Below, one piece after another: positions 1 through 7,564 of a stretch of DNA of 33,407 nt. A model generated the notes under the pieces. The model did no database searches. It saw nothing but the letters and a program-made list of their open reading frames with translations, and was not told where the DNA came from. The position numbers were made by a program, and so were the translations under genes. Each line of letters opens with the position of its first letter. The stretch's first letter is position 1. Source of the stretch: an uncultured Clostridia bacterium (lineage in GTDB: Bacteria > Bacillota > Clostridia > Christensenellales > UBA1242); contig CALWQM010000010.1 of the NCBI GenBank assembly GCA_944383685.1, positions 1 to 33,407 on the forward strand. Reading direction: 5' to 3'.

Positions 1-115
1 AAAACTGGTCAATTTTTCTTTCAATTTGGTAGACGCCGTTAAACTTAAAGCCATATTTTAAAAGTTTTTCATGATTAAATCTTTTGAATTTGAAAATGTC
101 ATTTGCAAAATCCAT
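1..115 (-). CDS. 5' end of an unidentified gene, cut by the window edge
   Basis: The reverse strand reads ATG at 115-113 followed by 38 uninterrupted codons to the window edge. A purine-rich stretch (GGCGGGGGAAT) just upstream can serve as ribosome binding site. The peptide starts MDFANDIFKFKRF and continues with HEKLLKYGFKFNGVY. The pattern of a short lead, a KLLKYGF-like segment and then a charged beta strand is reminiscent of the N-terminus of MmcQ/YjbR-type proteins, but 38 residues are too few to assign a family. No function is claimed. Confidence 0.5.
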   Translation of the reverse strand, partial: MDFANDIFKFKRFNHEKLLKYGFKFNGVYQIERKIDQF

Positions 116-162
116 ATTCCCCCGCCAAAGTATTGAATAGCATAAATATTATTTTATGTTAG

Positions 163-197
163 ATAAACCCACTAGAAATACTAGTGGGTTTATTTTT
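163..197. terminator. Intrinsic terminator hairpin
   Basis: A 13-bp perfect stem (163-175 with 181-193, containing CCCACTAG/CTAGTGGG) closes a 5-nt loop. It is flanked by a T run on the + side and a shorter mixed run on the - side. It sits between the 3' end of the glycosyltransferase gene at 220-1332 and the start of the truncated gene at 115, both on the - strand. It most likely ends the glycosyltransferase transcript, although the better U-tract is on the + strand. Confidence 0.6.
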
Positions 198-219
198 GAG
201 AATATCTATATTTATAAAT

Positions 220-1332
220 TTATTTTTTTTGAGATAAAAGGAATTCAGTAATTTTTTCGGCTGGGTTTGGATAAGAAAATGTTTTTATGTTTTCTGCCAT
301 AGCTTTTAGTTTGGTTGGATTGTTTTTAAGAAATTTTACCTTTTCGCCTGCTTCTGTTATTTTGTTTAAACCAAGGCAACATCCGTTTTTAATGAAGTAT
401 TGCTTGTTGATTTTTTCATTTATGATTAATTTTTCTCGTACTATAAAAGGTTTTTTAAGCGCAAAAATCTCGCCTAGTCCACAACCACCACAACGGGAGA
501 TAAGAACATCACTTGCTTTCATATATAAATCAACAAACTCAACAAAGCCAAGGTTGACAATGTTTTTCAAGTTATGTTTTTTTATGTAACATTCAATCTT
601 TTTATAGTTTTTTACATTTTTACCATTAATTACCACAATTTGGACATCATTGTTTTTTTGTAATACACTTTTTAAAAGGCTTAATGTGTTACCCAAGCTG
701 TTTCCGCCACCAATAAACATAACTGTGAAGATGTTTTTTAAATTGAGTTGCTTTCTAATTAAAGATTTATCATATTTTTCAAAAAAGGCCTTTCTTGCAG
801 GCATGCCAAAGGTTTTTATTTGACTTTCCTTATAACCTTTTTTTAATAAGGCATCAGTTGTGTTGGTGTGTGGCTGGAAAATGAAATCAACATTTGTTGA
901 ATGTTCCCAATACGGTGAAAGACAGTAATCGAAAAGAATGGTTGAAGTTAAAACATTTTGGTTTAACATTCCATGTTTTTTCATAAATGAAATAACTGAA
1001 CTTGCATAAAAGTGAGTGCAAACTATTATGTCTGGGTTATAATTTGATATTTCTTTTTTAAAATATGGCAAACATTTTTTACAGTAACCTGGAAGTTTAT
1101 TTGTTGAGTTATCTTTAAACCTTAATTTATTCCATACATAGTTGTATATATGAGGGATATGTTTGCAAGTCCAAAGGAAAAGTTTGTTTTGCCTTTGGAC
1201 TTCCTTTTCATTGAAACCAAAGGTTTGCACTATTTTAGTTTCAACATTTTTAACCTGAAAAGCTTGTGCAATTGATTTTGCAATCATATTATGACCTTCT
1301 CCAACGGTCATAGAAAAAATAAGTACTTTCAT
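220..1332 (-). CDS. MGDG-synthase/GT28-like glycosyltransferase
   Basis: Predicted 370-aa sugar transferase of the MGDG synthase / processive diacylglycerol glucosyltransferase group. It would move a sugar from a nucleotide donor to a lipid acceptor at the inner face of the membrane. The N-terminal acceptor-side motif VGEGHN lies at residues 10-15, typical of the MGDG_synth domain. The C-terminal donor-side half has a GGGNSLG loop and SRCGGCGLGE at about 279-288, as in GT28 enzymes. The start at 1332 is chosen because GGAGG (1345-1341) lies 8 nt upstream and the protein then begins with the family's MKVLIFS strand; a longer reading frame to 1407 has no ribosome site and an unrelated extension. 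It is transcribed divergently from two more glycosyltransferases. Its putative promoter carries a G8 tract (see findings). The exact acceptor is inferred only at family level. Confidence 0.82.
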   Translation of the reverse strand: MKVLIFSMTVGEGHNMIAKSIAQAFQVKNVETKIVQTFGFNEKEVQRQNKLFLWTCKHIPHIYNYVWNKLRFKDNSTNKLPGYCKKCLPYFKKEISNYNPDIIVCTHFYASSVISFMKKHGMLNQNVLTSTILFDYCLSPYWEHSTNVDFIFQPHTNTTDALLKKGYKESQIKTFGMPARKAFFEKYDKSLIRKQLNLKNIFTVMFIGGGNSLGNTLSLLKSVLQKNNDVQIVVINGKNVKNYKKIECYIKKHNLKNIVNLGFVEFVDLYMKASDVLISRCGGCGLGEIFALKKPFIVREKLIINEKINKQYFIKNGCCLGLNKITEAGEKVKFLKNNPTKLKAMAENIKTFSYPNPAEKITEFLLSQKK

Positions 1333-1375
1333 ACATCCATCCTCCGTAAATTTAAAGCTATAATTCACCAAACAA

Positions 1376-1403
1376 ATTTTAACATAGCGGGGGGGGTAGT
1401 CAA
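1376..1403 (-). promoter_or_regulatory. Promoter with a C8/G8 tract in its spacer
   Basis: On the - strand, TTGACT (1403-1398), a 16-nt spacer and TAAAAT (1381-1376) precede the glycosyltransferase start at 1332 by about 40 nt. The spacer holds eight consecutive G on the + strand (1389-1396), which stands out in this AT-rich sequence. Slippage in the tract would change the -35/-10 spacing. Confidence 0.55.
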
Positions 1404-1444
1404 GCATTTGACAAAATTTTTTAAATAATCTTTATTTTTTTGAT

Positions 1445-1472
1445 TTGAAATATTTTTCATTTCAGTTATAAT
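1445..1472 (+). promoter_or_regulatory. Promoter of the GT4-GT2 operon
   Basis: TTGAAA (1445-1450), a 16-nt spacer and a perfect TATAAT (1467-1472) lie 18 nt before the ATG at 1491. A modest AAGG ribosome site at 1480-1483 would fall inside the short leader. Confidence 0.65.
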
Positions 1473-1490
1473 GAGTATTAAGGTATATAT

Positions 1491-2804
1491 ATGAAAATTT
1501 TAGAAGTTTTAGATTCTTTCTATCCCCAAGTGGATGGACCAGTTAATGTTATTGTTAATATTGCCAAGGCATTAAACGATAAAAAGTTGGCACAGGTTGA
1601 CCTTTTGGTGCCTAAATATCGCAAAGTTGTGGATGTTAAGGGAATTAATATTTACAGATGTCCAGCGGTTGCTGCACCAGATGGATATATGGCTTGCATG
1701 CCAGATGTCAGCCCTATGGTTAAAGATTTGATTAAAAATGGGGGTTATGATTTAATTCATGTGCACAGCCCATTTCCACTTGGCAAGTTTGCGATAAGAA
1801 TGGCAAAGAAATATAAAATTCCAAGTGTTATAACGGTCCACACAAAGTTTAAAAGCGACTTTGAAAGAATATTGAAAAGTAAACCTTTGCAAACTTTTAT
1901 GCTTAAATACATTATGAAAGGTGTCAATGCTGCTGATTATGTGCTTAGTGTAAGCAAAGGGGCAGGAGAGACAATAAGAGAATATGGCTATAAAGGAAAG
2001 GAAATTTATATCATTAGAAATGGAACAGATATGAAGCCTTCCACTGAAAATGTTGATAAGCAAAAAGAAATTATTGAAAGATACAATCTTCAAAACAAAT
2101 TTGTTTTTCTTTTTGTTGGGAGAGTTGTTGAAAACAAGAATATTCAGTTTTCACTTGAAGTGTTGAAGAAAATTAAAGAAAAAGGAAACAACAATTTCAA
2201 ATTTTTAATTGTAGGTTCTGGGGCATTTGAAGATGATTTGAAAAAACTTGTTAAGAAATATAACCTTAAAGACAATGTTGAATTTGTTGGAAAGATAACT
2301 GACCGTGATGTTTTGGCAACAATTTACCAGGTTGCAGATTTGTTTTTGTTTCCATCCACTTTTGACACCTGTGGCATTGTTGTTATTGAAGCGGCAGCAA
2401 ACAAGCTTGCAAGTGTGTTGATTAAAGATTCATGTGCCAGTGAGCTTGTGACTGATAAAGAAAATGGCCTGATTTTCCCAGAAGATAGCAGTATTTGGGC
2501 TGATGGCATATGCGAAGTTATGAAAACACCAGAAGTCACAAAGAAAATGGGCGAAAGAGCTTTTGAAACTTTATATTTCAAATGGGACGATATTGCCCTT
2601 GAATATTACAACTTTTATCGTGATGTTCTTGATGGAAAAATACCGAAAAATGAGAAGCCTGTGAAGAAAGCTAAACAAAACAAAAAAACAAAGGCAGACA
2701 AAAAAGAAAAAGTTGAGAAAAAGAGTAAAACCATTAAGAAGACAAATCCAAAAATCAAAACAAAAAACATAAAAAAGGAAAAGGGCAAAAAGAATGGAAA
2801 GTAA
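1491..2804 (+). CDS. GT4 glycosyltransferase with a lysine-rich C-terminal tail
   Basis: A 437-aa GT-B retaining glycosyltransferase of family GT4, resembling bacterial diacylglycerol alpha-glucosyltransferases. The N-terminal half begins with MKILEVLDSFYPQVDG and has the HVHSPFPLG acceptor-side segment (90-98). The C-terminal half has FVGRVVENKN (208-217) and the donor motif around 290-300. In the usual E-x7-E motif the first Glu is Asp here (D292, E300). Residues 383-437 form a low-complexity tail with 26 lysines in 55 positions, beyond the catalytic fold; it could bind anionic membrane or nucleic acid (inference). The end overlaps the next gene by 11 bp, so the two are probably translationally coupled. 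The ribosome site is weak (AAGG). Family assignment is firm; substrate is not known. Confidence 0.85.
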   Translation: MKILEVLDSFYPQVDGPVNVIVNIAKALNDKKLAQVDLLVPKYRKVVDVKGINIYRCPAVAAPDGYMACMPDVSPMVKDLIKNGGYDLIHVHSPFPLGKFAIRMAKKYKIPSVITVHTKFKSDFERILKSKPLQTFMLKYIMKGVNAADYVLSVSKGAGETIREYGYKGKEIYIIRNGTDMKPSTENVDKQKEIIERYNLQNKFVFLFVGRVVENKNIQFSLEVLKKIKEKGNNNFKFLIVGSGAFEDDLKKLVKKYNLKDNVEFVGKITDRDVLATIYQVADLFLFPSTFDTCGIVVIEAAANKLASVLIKDSCASELVTDKENGLIFPEDSSIWADGICEVMKTPEVTKKMGERAFETLYFKWDDIALEYYNFYRDVLDGKIPKNEKPVKKAKQNKKTKADKKEKVEKKSKTIKKTNPKIKTKNIKKEKGKKNGK

Positions 2805-3816
2805 AAAGGTTTCAGTTATTGTGCCTTGTTATGGGGTCGAAAAATACTTGCCGAATTGTTTTAAAAGTTTGGAAGGTCAAACTTATAAGAATTTGGAGAT
2901 TATTTTTGTTAACGATGGCAGTAAAGATAATTCTTTAAAGGTTTTGCAAGATTATTGCAAAGATAAAGAAAACTGTATAATTGTTGACAAGCCAAATGGT
3001 GGTTTAAGTTCGGCAAGAAATGCTGGGCTTAAAAAAGCGACGGGAGATTATATTTATTTTTATGACCCTGACGATATATTAAATCCAACCATGTTTGAAA
3101 AGCTTTGTGATTTGATGGAAAAGCACAGCGCTGACATATCTATCTGTGCCTTTAAGAGAGTTGCCGATGGAAAAAATTATGAAGATTACAAATTTAAAAA
3201 ACAAAAAGCAAAGATAAAAATATTTGACAAAAAAGAAACATTGTCACAATATCTCTCTCAAAATATATTTGATTTTTGTGTTTGGAATAAACTTTATAAA
3301 GCAAGCATTTTAAAAGAACACAACATCACTTTTATTGAACATTGCAGATATGGAGAGGACACTTATTTCAATTATTTTTATATGAAGAACATGAAAAATG
3401 GTGCAGTTTACACAAATGAAAAACTATATCTTTATGTTCAACGAAAAACAAGTCTTGTCCATTCGAAATTTAATGAAAAAAGGCTTGATTGTTATTATTC
3501 CTTAAATACCATTGTGGATGACAGTGAGAAAAATTATCAGGAGATGATAAACTACACACACTCCATAAGGTCAATGGTTGCTTGTGAAATGCTTTATTTT
3601 ATTAAAAGGGGTGATTATAATAACTCTAAGGCAATCAGTGAAATAATAAGATTACAGAAAGAAGATGCAAAATATCTTAAATATTGCAAAAAGATTTCAT
3701 TGTATAGAAGACTTTTAATTCCGCTTGTTCCAGGGCTTGCAAAATGCCTTTTAAGAAAAAGAATAAAAAATGGTAATGGCGAGGATTTACCTAAAAGCAT
3801 GCAAAAAAGTTTATAA
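2794..3816 (+). CDS. GT2 family glycosyltransferase
   Basis: A 340-aa inverting GT-A glycosyltransferase of family GT2, of the EpsJ/WcaA kind that adds a sugar to a lipid-linked or surface glycan. The N-terminal catalytic domain shows VSVIVPCYGVEKYL (6-19), the nucleotide-binding NDGS (40-43), GGLSSARNAGL (69-79) and the metal-binding DPDD (91-94). The C-terminal part is a helical region with basic patches and no clear membrane span. The start codon lies inside the preceding GT4 gene, with AAGGAAAAGGG just upstream as ribosome site, so both are in one operon. An intrinsic terminator follows at 3856-3886. With the divergent GT28-like gene this makes a three-enzyme glycolipid or surface glycan locus; the product cannot be deduced. 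Confidence 0.87.
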   Translation: MESKKVSVIVPCYGVEKYLPNCFKSLEGQTYKNLEIIFVNDGSKDNSLKVLQDYCKDKENCIIVDKPNGGLSSARNAGLKKATGDYIYFYDPDDILNPTMFEKLCDLMEKHSADISICAFKRVADGKNYEDYKFKKQKAKIKIFDKKETLSQYLSQNIFDFCVWNKLYKASILKEHNITFIEHCRYGEDTYFNYFYMKNMKNGAVYTNEKLYLYVQRKTSLVHSKFNEKRLDCYYSLNTIVDDSEKNYQEMINYTHSIRSMVACEMLYFIKRGDYNNSKAISEIIRLQKEDAKYLKYCKKISLYRRLLIPLVPGLAKCLLRKRIKNGNGEDLPKSMQKSL

Positions 3817-3819
3817 AAA

Positions 3820-3841
3820 ATAGCAATAAAAATATTGCTAT
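3820..3841 (-). terminator. Intrinsic terminator for the - strand gene at 3885-4316
   Basis: A 9-bp stem (3820-3828 with 3833-3841, TAGCAATA core) with a 4-nt loop. Read on the - strand it is followed by a T6 run. Confidence 0.6.
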
Positions 3842-3855
3842 CAATTCGAATATGT

Positions 3856-3886
3856 ACTAATCATCTTGCGATGATTAGTTTTTTTT
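3856..3886 (+). terminator. Intrinsic terminator of the GT4-GT2 operon
   Basis: A 10-bp perfect stem (3856-3865 with 3870-3879), loop TTGC, then seven T. It lies 40 nt after the GT2 stop. Its T run overlaps the last codon of the converging gene. Confidence 0.8.
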
Positions 3887-4316
3887 AAACTTCGCTTAAA
3901 TCAACATAATGAGAAGTTGTTTCAATATCAAAAGTTCTTCGACTGCAAATGTTTGATTTGTCGCAAGTTTCAGCAATTTCTTCTGGTAGAACAAAGTGTA
4001 TGTTTGAGAGAGTTATATCCCTGCAACCATTTTCATTGTGTTGGAAGGAATACATTTTGTGTCCTTTAATTACCTTGTTTCCATTTGTTGTTTCATAAAC
4101 CTTTATGCCGAAAGCAACGTTTTTGTTTGGGCAAACACTTTTAACTGTTGTGCTTAAAGTGAGAAATCTGCCAACACTTGACAAGTTGCTTGCTTCAAGG
4201 CAAATGCTTTTGTTATTTTCACATCTTTCGTAACAAATGTTGTGAACTGCTGTGTCATTGACATCAATTAATATTGCAGGAGTTGTTTCGAGTTCTTGTT
4301 CTGGATGTTTACTCAT
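3885..4316 (-). CDS. Cysteine-containing conserved hypothetical protein
   Basis: A 143-aa protein of unknown function. It has no signal peptide and no membrane span. It carries seven cysteines (28, 32, 39, 62, 98, 118, 124), with short spacings such as CYERC, and alternates hydrophobic and polar residues in a pattern that suggests a beta-sandwich. Segments such as VCPNKNVAFG, GCRDITL and HFVLPEE read like a family of small uncharacterised clostridial proteins, but I cannot name a domain. A strong GGAGG lies 5 nt before the ATG. It has its own terminator on the left (3820-3841). The gene is convergent with the GT operon and divergent from the small gene at 4373. Coding status is well supported; function is not. 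Confidence 0.72.
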   Translation of the reverse strand: MSKHPEQELETTPAILIDVNDTAVHNICYERCENNKSICLEASNLSSVGRFLTLSTTVKSVCPNKNVAFGIKVYETTNGNKVIKGHKMYSFQHNENGCRDITLSNIHFVLPEEIAETCDKSNICSRRTFDIETTSHYVDLSEV

Positions 4317-4349
4317 TTTTACCTCCTATTAATAGGATATTTTTTATGT

Positions 4350-4358
4350 TGATATAAT
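4350..4358 (+). promoter_or_regulatory. Extended -10 promoter element
   Basis: TGA followed by a perfect TATAAT (4353-4358) forms an extended -10 element. A transcript start about 7 nt later would leave only an 8-nt leader before the ATG at 4373. No good -35 is visible. Confidence 0.45.
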
Positions 4359-4372
4359 GTGAATATATTTTG

Positions 4373-4702
4373 ATGATGTTTGAAAACAAATTTAAATTTG
4401 TTGTTACTTACAAGATTTTGAGTTATAATAAACTTAGAGAGAAAGTTATGATTCATTCAACAGCAGGTGGAGAACTTAAAAATTATGGGTATTATGATAT
4501 TGCCAAGGTGGAAGACAGCTTAGGCAAAACTTTTTTTGTTGTTTCTCCTTTTGAAGTGAAAGTTGGGGACTATGTTTTGGTTGCCAAGGATATTTTTGAA
4601 GAGGGTATGAAAGTTAGGGTGCTTAGGATTGACAAAAAGGTTCATGAACAAAACTTCCCAATTCCAATAAAGAGATTGAAAAAGATTATAGAGATTTTAT
4701 AA
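4373..4702 (+). CDS. Small hypothetical protein
   Basis: An unrecognised protein of about 109 aa, rich in Lys and Val, with no signal peptide or membrane helix. The segment from FFVVSPFEVKVGDYVLVA onward looks like a small beta-barrel, but no family is recognised. The start is uncertain. ATG codons at 4373 and 4376, or TTG at 4370, lie just downstream of an extended -10 and have no Shine-Dalgarno site. An internal ATG at 4448 is also preceded by a promoter-like pair (TTGTTA at 4401, TATAAT at 4424) and would give 84 aa. The frame is clean and its composition matches its neighbours, so a real gene is likely. Confidence 0.6.
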   Translation: MMFENKFKFVVTYKILSYNKLREKVMIHSTAGGELKNYGYYDIAKVEDSLGKTFFVVSPFEVKVGDYVLVAKDIFEEGMKVRVLRIDKKVHEQNFPIPIKRLKKIIEIL

Positions 4703-4746
4703 ATAAAAAATTAACTTTGTTTTTATTTTTTTCTTTTATATTTTTG

Positions 4747-4755
4747 TGATAAAAT
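4747..4755 (+). promoter_or_regulatory. Extended -10 element predicting a leaderless mRNA
   Basis: TGA plus TAAAAT (4750-4755) is separated from the ATG at 4762 by exactly six bases, so transcription would begin at the A of the start codon. No Shine-Dalgarno sequence is present and the -35 region is only a T-rich run. Confidence 0.45.
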
Positions 4756-4761
4756 GAAATC

Positions 4762-5634
4762 ATGTGGATTTTATATATTTGTCTTTATGGGTTTTTAATA
4801 GGCTTTTTTAATGTTTACAAAAAGCAAGCAGCAAAAGACAGCAGTGTTTTAAGTGTGCTTACTATATACACGGTCACGGGTTTTTTACTTATCTCTTGGA
4901 AGGCGGCCGAGGCTTTTACACTTTCTTATGAATACATACTTTTAATTTTGCTTAAATCGGCAATTATTGTTACAAGTTGGAATCTTGAACTTAATGCAAT
5001 CAAAGATTATTACATATCCATTCTACAACCTTTAAGTGCAATAAGGGTTGTCATTGCTTTTTGTGCTTCCATATTGATTTTTAGTGAGCCATCAAGTTGG
5101 ATGCAGTTTGTGGGAATATTGATTGTTGGAATTGGCATTGCACTTTTAAATAATGATAAAAACAAAAATCTTTTTATTTCCAGAAAAGTTGGATATAAAA
5201 AGTTAAATAAAGTTGTCATTTTCTTTTTAATCTCATGCATTTTAAGTGAAACTTCCGCCATTTTTGATAAATTTGCTCTTCAAAATATAACACAAAATCA
5301 AATGCAATGGTGGTTTATGTTTTTTGATTCAATCTTTTTAATTTTAATTACGGTTGTTGTAAGTTTAATTAAGAAGAAGCCAGTAATTACAAAAAGTGAT
5401 TTTAAGAATATTTATGCTTATGCTGTCGGTTTGATACTAATTGTTGCAGACAATTTGCTTTTTACAGGGCTTATGGACCCAGCAAGCAAGGCTTCAATTG
5501 TAGCAGTATTGAAGCAAATCGCTTTGGTTGTAACAGTTCTTTTTGGTGGGCTTATGTTTAAAGAGCCAAATTTGAAAGAAAGACTTTATGTGCTTGCAAT
5601 TATTTTGTGCGGTATTATTATCATCTTAATTTAA
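4762..5634 (+). CDS. EamA/DMT superfamily transporter
   Basis: A 290-aa integral membrane protein with about ten hydrophobic segments arranged as two EamA-like halves, separated by a polar stretch near residues 132-150 (LLNNDKNKN...). The end of the first half has the family-typical LQPLSAIRVVIAFCASILIFSEP-like region (written here from about residue 88), and the second half ends with a matching FGGLMFKEP motif. DMT permeases move small metabolites (amino acids, sugars, nucleotides or drugs); the substrate here is unknown. The gene stands alone between two terminators. It has no ribosome site, and its -10 element places the transcript start at the AUG. The start is supported because the hydrophobic first helix begins immediately. 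Confidence 0.85.
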   Translation: MWILYICLYGFLIGFFNVYKKQAAKDSSVLSVLTIYTVTGFLLISWKAAEAFTLSYEYILLILLKSAIIVTSWNLELNAIKDYYISILQPLSAIRVVIAFCASILIFSEPSSWMQFVGILIVGIGIALLNNDKNKNLFISRKVGYKKLNKVVIFFLISCILSETSAIFDKFALQNITQNQMQWWFMFFDSIFLILITVVVSLIKKKPVITKSDFKNIYAYAVGLILIVADNLLFTGLMDPASKASIVAVLKQIALVVTVLFGGLMFKEPNLKERLYVLAIILCGIIIILI

Positions 5635-5660
5635 TTTTATCTTTCTTAATTTGAAAATAA

Positions 5661-5690
5661 AAAAGTCACGATTTCGCCGTGACTTTTATT
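5661..5690. terminator. Bidirectional terminator between the permease and aconitase X genes
   Basis: A 10-bp stem AAAAGTCACG (5661-5670) pairs with CGTGACTTTT (5678-5687) around a 7-nt loop. T-rich runs follow on both strands (T6 on the - strand). It lies between two converging genes. Confidence 0.8.
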
Positions 5691-5701
5691 TATATTTAAT
5701 T

Positions 5702-6151
5702 TTAGTCAAGTAAGGTTACAGTGCCATCTTCTTTAACTGAAATTTTGTCGCCAGTTTTGATAGCAGTTAAGATTTCACTTCCAAGTTTATCAATGGCGAT
5801 TATGTTTGAATTTTCCCAGTTTTTTGCAAGGATAACTCCACTTGCTGCAAGGCTGTCAATTTCTTCACTGAAAAGAAGTGCCGCAGGGTTGATACCCATT
5901 TGGCAAATTGTTTGAATGACAAGCCCACCAGTTGTTGAACCTATGGTCTGTGGCAGAATGAGAGCAACACCTGTTAAATTTTTTCCATAAACATCAGGAT
6001 TGTTTTGGTCTGCACCAATAACCTTTTTCTTGTTCATAAGTGCTGATTTTTGGAAGGTTGCCAGGGTGTTTAAACCTTGTTTTGAAACCACACATTCACC
6101 TTCGTAATTTCCTTTACAGATAACTCTGCCTTTAAAAACTTTCTTTTCCAT
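5702..6151 (-). CDS. Aconitase X small (swivel) subunit, DUF126
   Basis: A 149-aa beta-rich swivel domain of aconitase X (AcnX). It supplies the second half of the active site to the large subunit encoded immediately upstream. The family segment with a glycine/serine-rich loop appears as LPQTIGSTTGG near residues 66-76, followed by INPAALLF and a VKEDGTV end typical of this fold. Known AcnX enzymes are dehydratases: cis-3-hydroxy-L-proline dehydratase in bacteria and mevalonate 5-phosphate dehydratase in archaea. Which substrate applies here is unknown. The start follows the large-subunit stop by one base, with a GGGGTG ribosome site inside the end of that gene, so the two are translationally coupled. 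A separate small subunit is the split (type II) arrangement. Confidence 0.85.
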   Translation of the reverse strand: MEKKVFKGRVICKGNYEGECVVSKQGLNTLATFQKSALMNKKKVIGADQNNPDVYGKNLTGVALILPQTIGSTTGGLVIQTICQMGINPAALLFSEEIDSLAASGVILAKNWENSNIIAIDKLGSEILTAIKTGDKISVKEDGTVTLLD

Positions 6152-6152
6152 A

Positions 6153-7424
6153 TTACTTCACCCCACAAATAATTTTCAAGATGTCTTCATCTTTATAATA
6201 TCTCGACTTTGAATATGTTCTTAATTTGTTGCTGTTGGTTATTATTGGTTTGCTGCCAGCGATTGGATTATTGGTGTACATAAGTGGGCAGATTGAAGAA
6301 ATTTTCACACCAAATTTTTTGAGTTTCAAAAAGTTTTCTGTCTTTTCAAACTTTTCTTTAACATCAGGCGGGGTGGTCATGATAACTCTTAATGCAACTT
6401 TTCTTCTTCCACTTTGTTTCAAGCCTTCTTCAATTTTTGAAGTCCAAGAGTTGAGTTGGCTGAAAGTGAGATGTGGGCAACCTATGAAGCAAAGGGTTGG
6501 TTTTGCATTTTTGTCTTTCCACATGATTGGATAGCTTTTATAAACTCTTTCAAGCTCTGCATCATCAATAACATACACTTTGGCATCCTTATTAATCAGT
6601 TTTTTGCCAAACTCTTTTGCTTCTGGGGTCAAGTTTTCAATGTGATAAAGCCCAACCGCACCATTTGAAGCAGTGGCTGCACCAAAATCTTTGAGATATG
6701 AAATGACATCATCAGTAAGTTCATTACCCAAAAATTTGTCAAGACCAACAACATAAGGCACATCTTCCATAACTTTCATGCCAATGGCACTTCCAAGAAT
6801 TTGCGCCTCTGGAAGTGAAGTTGTTTTAACTTCAATTATCCAGTTTGCCTTTCTGCCTTCGTCTGTTAAAAGCCCAAATTTTGGAACTTTTCCAAGCAAG
6901 GCTCCAAAGATGTCAAGCATGCCACTGTTTCGGTTACACCTTGCACCAAGCACAGAGTTTGCAAACACAACGGCGCTGCTTTCTGCCCATGAAAGCACAT
7001 CGCCATATTTTGGAGTGTTTCCAACTTCTTTTAGGTAACAAGCGCAGGTGAAAGCATTTTTGTTTTTAAGTCCAATTTTACTTAATTGTTCTTCATAGTG
7101 CTTTTGCTTTGAATACATGATTTTGCTGAAAATGAGTTTGTCTAAAATTCCACATTTCACATTTTGATAATCAATAGGTCTTGGGTCAACGGTGAAAGGA
7201 TATGGTGTTTTAAGCCCAGCCTCAATGATTTCATCCATGATACGATAAACAGGTTTTAAAAGGCCAATACCAAAGGATGTGACAAGGTGACCAGATGTGG
7301 TGACTGGCACAAGTTCGGTCGCGCCGAAAAGTTCGCCAAATTCCACAACTGTTTGCATGATTTTTGCTTTGGTTTCGCCTTCTTTGCCTTCAAGAACTGC
7401 TTTTTCTTCCGCAGTTAATTTCAT
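6153..7424 (-). CDS. Aconitase X large (catalytic) subunit, DUF521
   Basis: A 423-aa catalytic subunit of aconitase X, an iron-sulfur dehydratase. N-terminal VPVTTSGHLVTSFGIG (39-54) and DPRPIDYQNV (80-89) match the family. Cysteines likely to hold the cluster are seen at ACACYLKEVGN (C127, C129), GARCNRNSG (C163) and FIGCPHL (C316). It forms an operon with the small subunit downstream. AGGAGG lies just before the ATG. A promoter with TTGAAA, a 16-nt spacer and TATAAT lies upstream. No proline-metabolism or mevalonate-pathway gene is nearby in this window, so the context does not settle the substrate. Family confidence is high; specificity is open. Confidence 0.88.
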   Translation of the reverse strand: MKLTAEEKAVLEGKEGETKAKIMQTVVEFGELFGATELVPVTTSGHLVTSFGIGLLKPVYRIMDEIIEAGLKTPYPFTVDPRPIDYQNVKCGILDKLIFSKIMYSKQKHYEEQLSKIGLKNKNAFTCACYLKEVGNTPKYGDVLSWAESSAVVFANSVLGARCNRNSGMLDIFGALLGKVPKFGLLTDEGRKANWIIEVKTTSLPEAQILGSAIGMKVMEDVPYVVGLDKFLGNELTDDVISYLKDFGAATASNGAVGLYHIENLTPEAKEFGKKLINKDAKVYVIDDAELERVYKSYPIMWKDKNAKPTLCFIGCPHLTFSQLNSWTSKIEEGLKQSGRRKVALRVIMTTPPDVKEKFEKTENFLKLKKFGVKISSICPLMYTNNPIAGSKPIITNSNKLRTYSKSRYYKDEDILKIICGVK

Positions 7425-7446
7425 TTTTTCCTCCTTAACATGATTA

Positions 7447-7474
7447 ATTATAACAATTTATTATTTAATTTCAA
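7447..7474 (-). promoter_or_regulatory. Promoter of the aconitase X operon
   Basis: On the - strand: TTGAAA (7474-7469), 16-nt spacer, TATAAT (7452-7447), 23 nt before the ATG with AGGAGG between. Confidence 0.65.
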
Positions 7475-7517
7475 ACAAAATTCCCATTGCGAAAGTAAAT
7501 TTATCAAATTGTTGCCA

Positions 7518-7546
7518 TTGACATTAGGTGGACTTTGTGATATATT
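7518..7546 (+). promoter_or_regulatory. Promoter of the PD-(D/E)XK-like gene
   Basis: A perfect TTGACA (7518-7523), a 17-nt spacer and TATATT (7541-7546) with a TGA extension. AAAGGAG follows before the ATG at 7565. Confidence 0.75.
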
Positions 7547-7564
7547 TTTTTAAAGGAGATTACT

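Noticed and set aside
1333..1407. N-terminal extension of the GT28-like protein
   Set aside because: It would be translated from the promoter and ribosome-site region; the extension has no family similarity.
5661..5690. Riboswitch-like structure near the aconitase X genes
   Set aside because: It is a simple hairpin with T runs between converging genes, fully explained as a bidirectional terminator.
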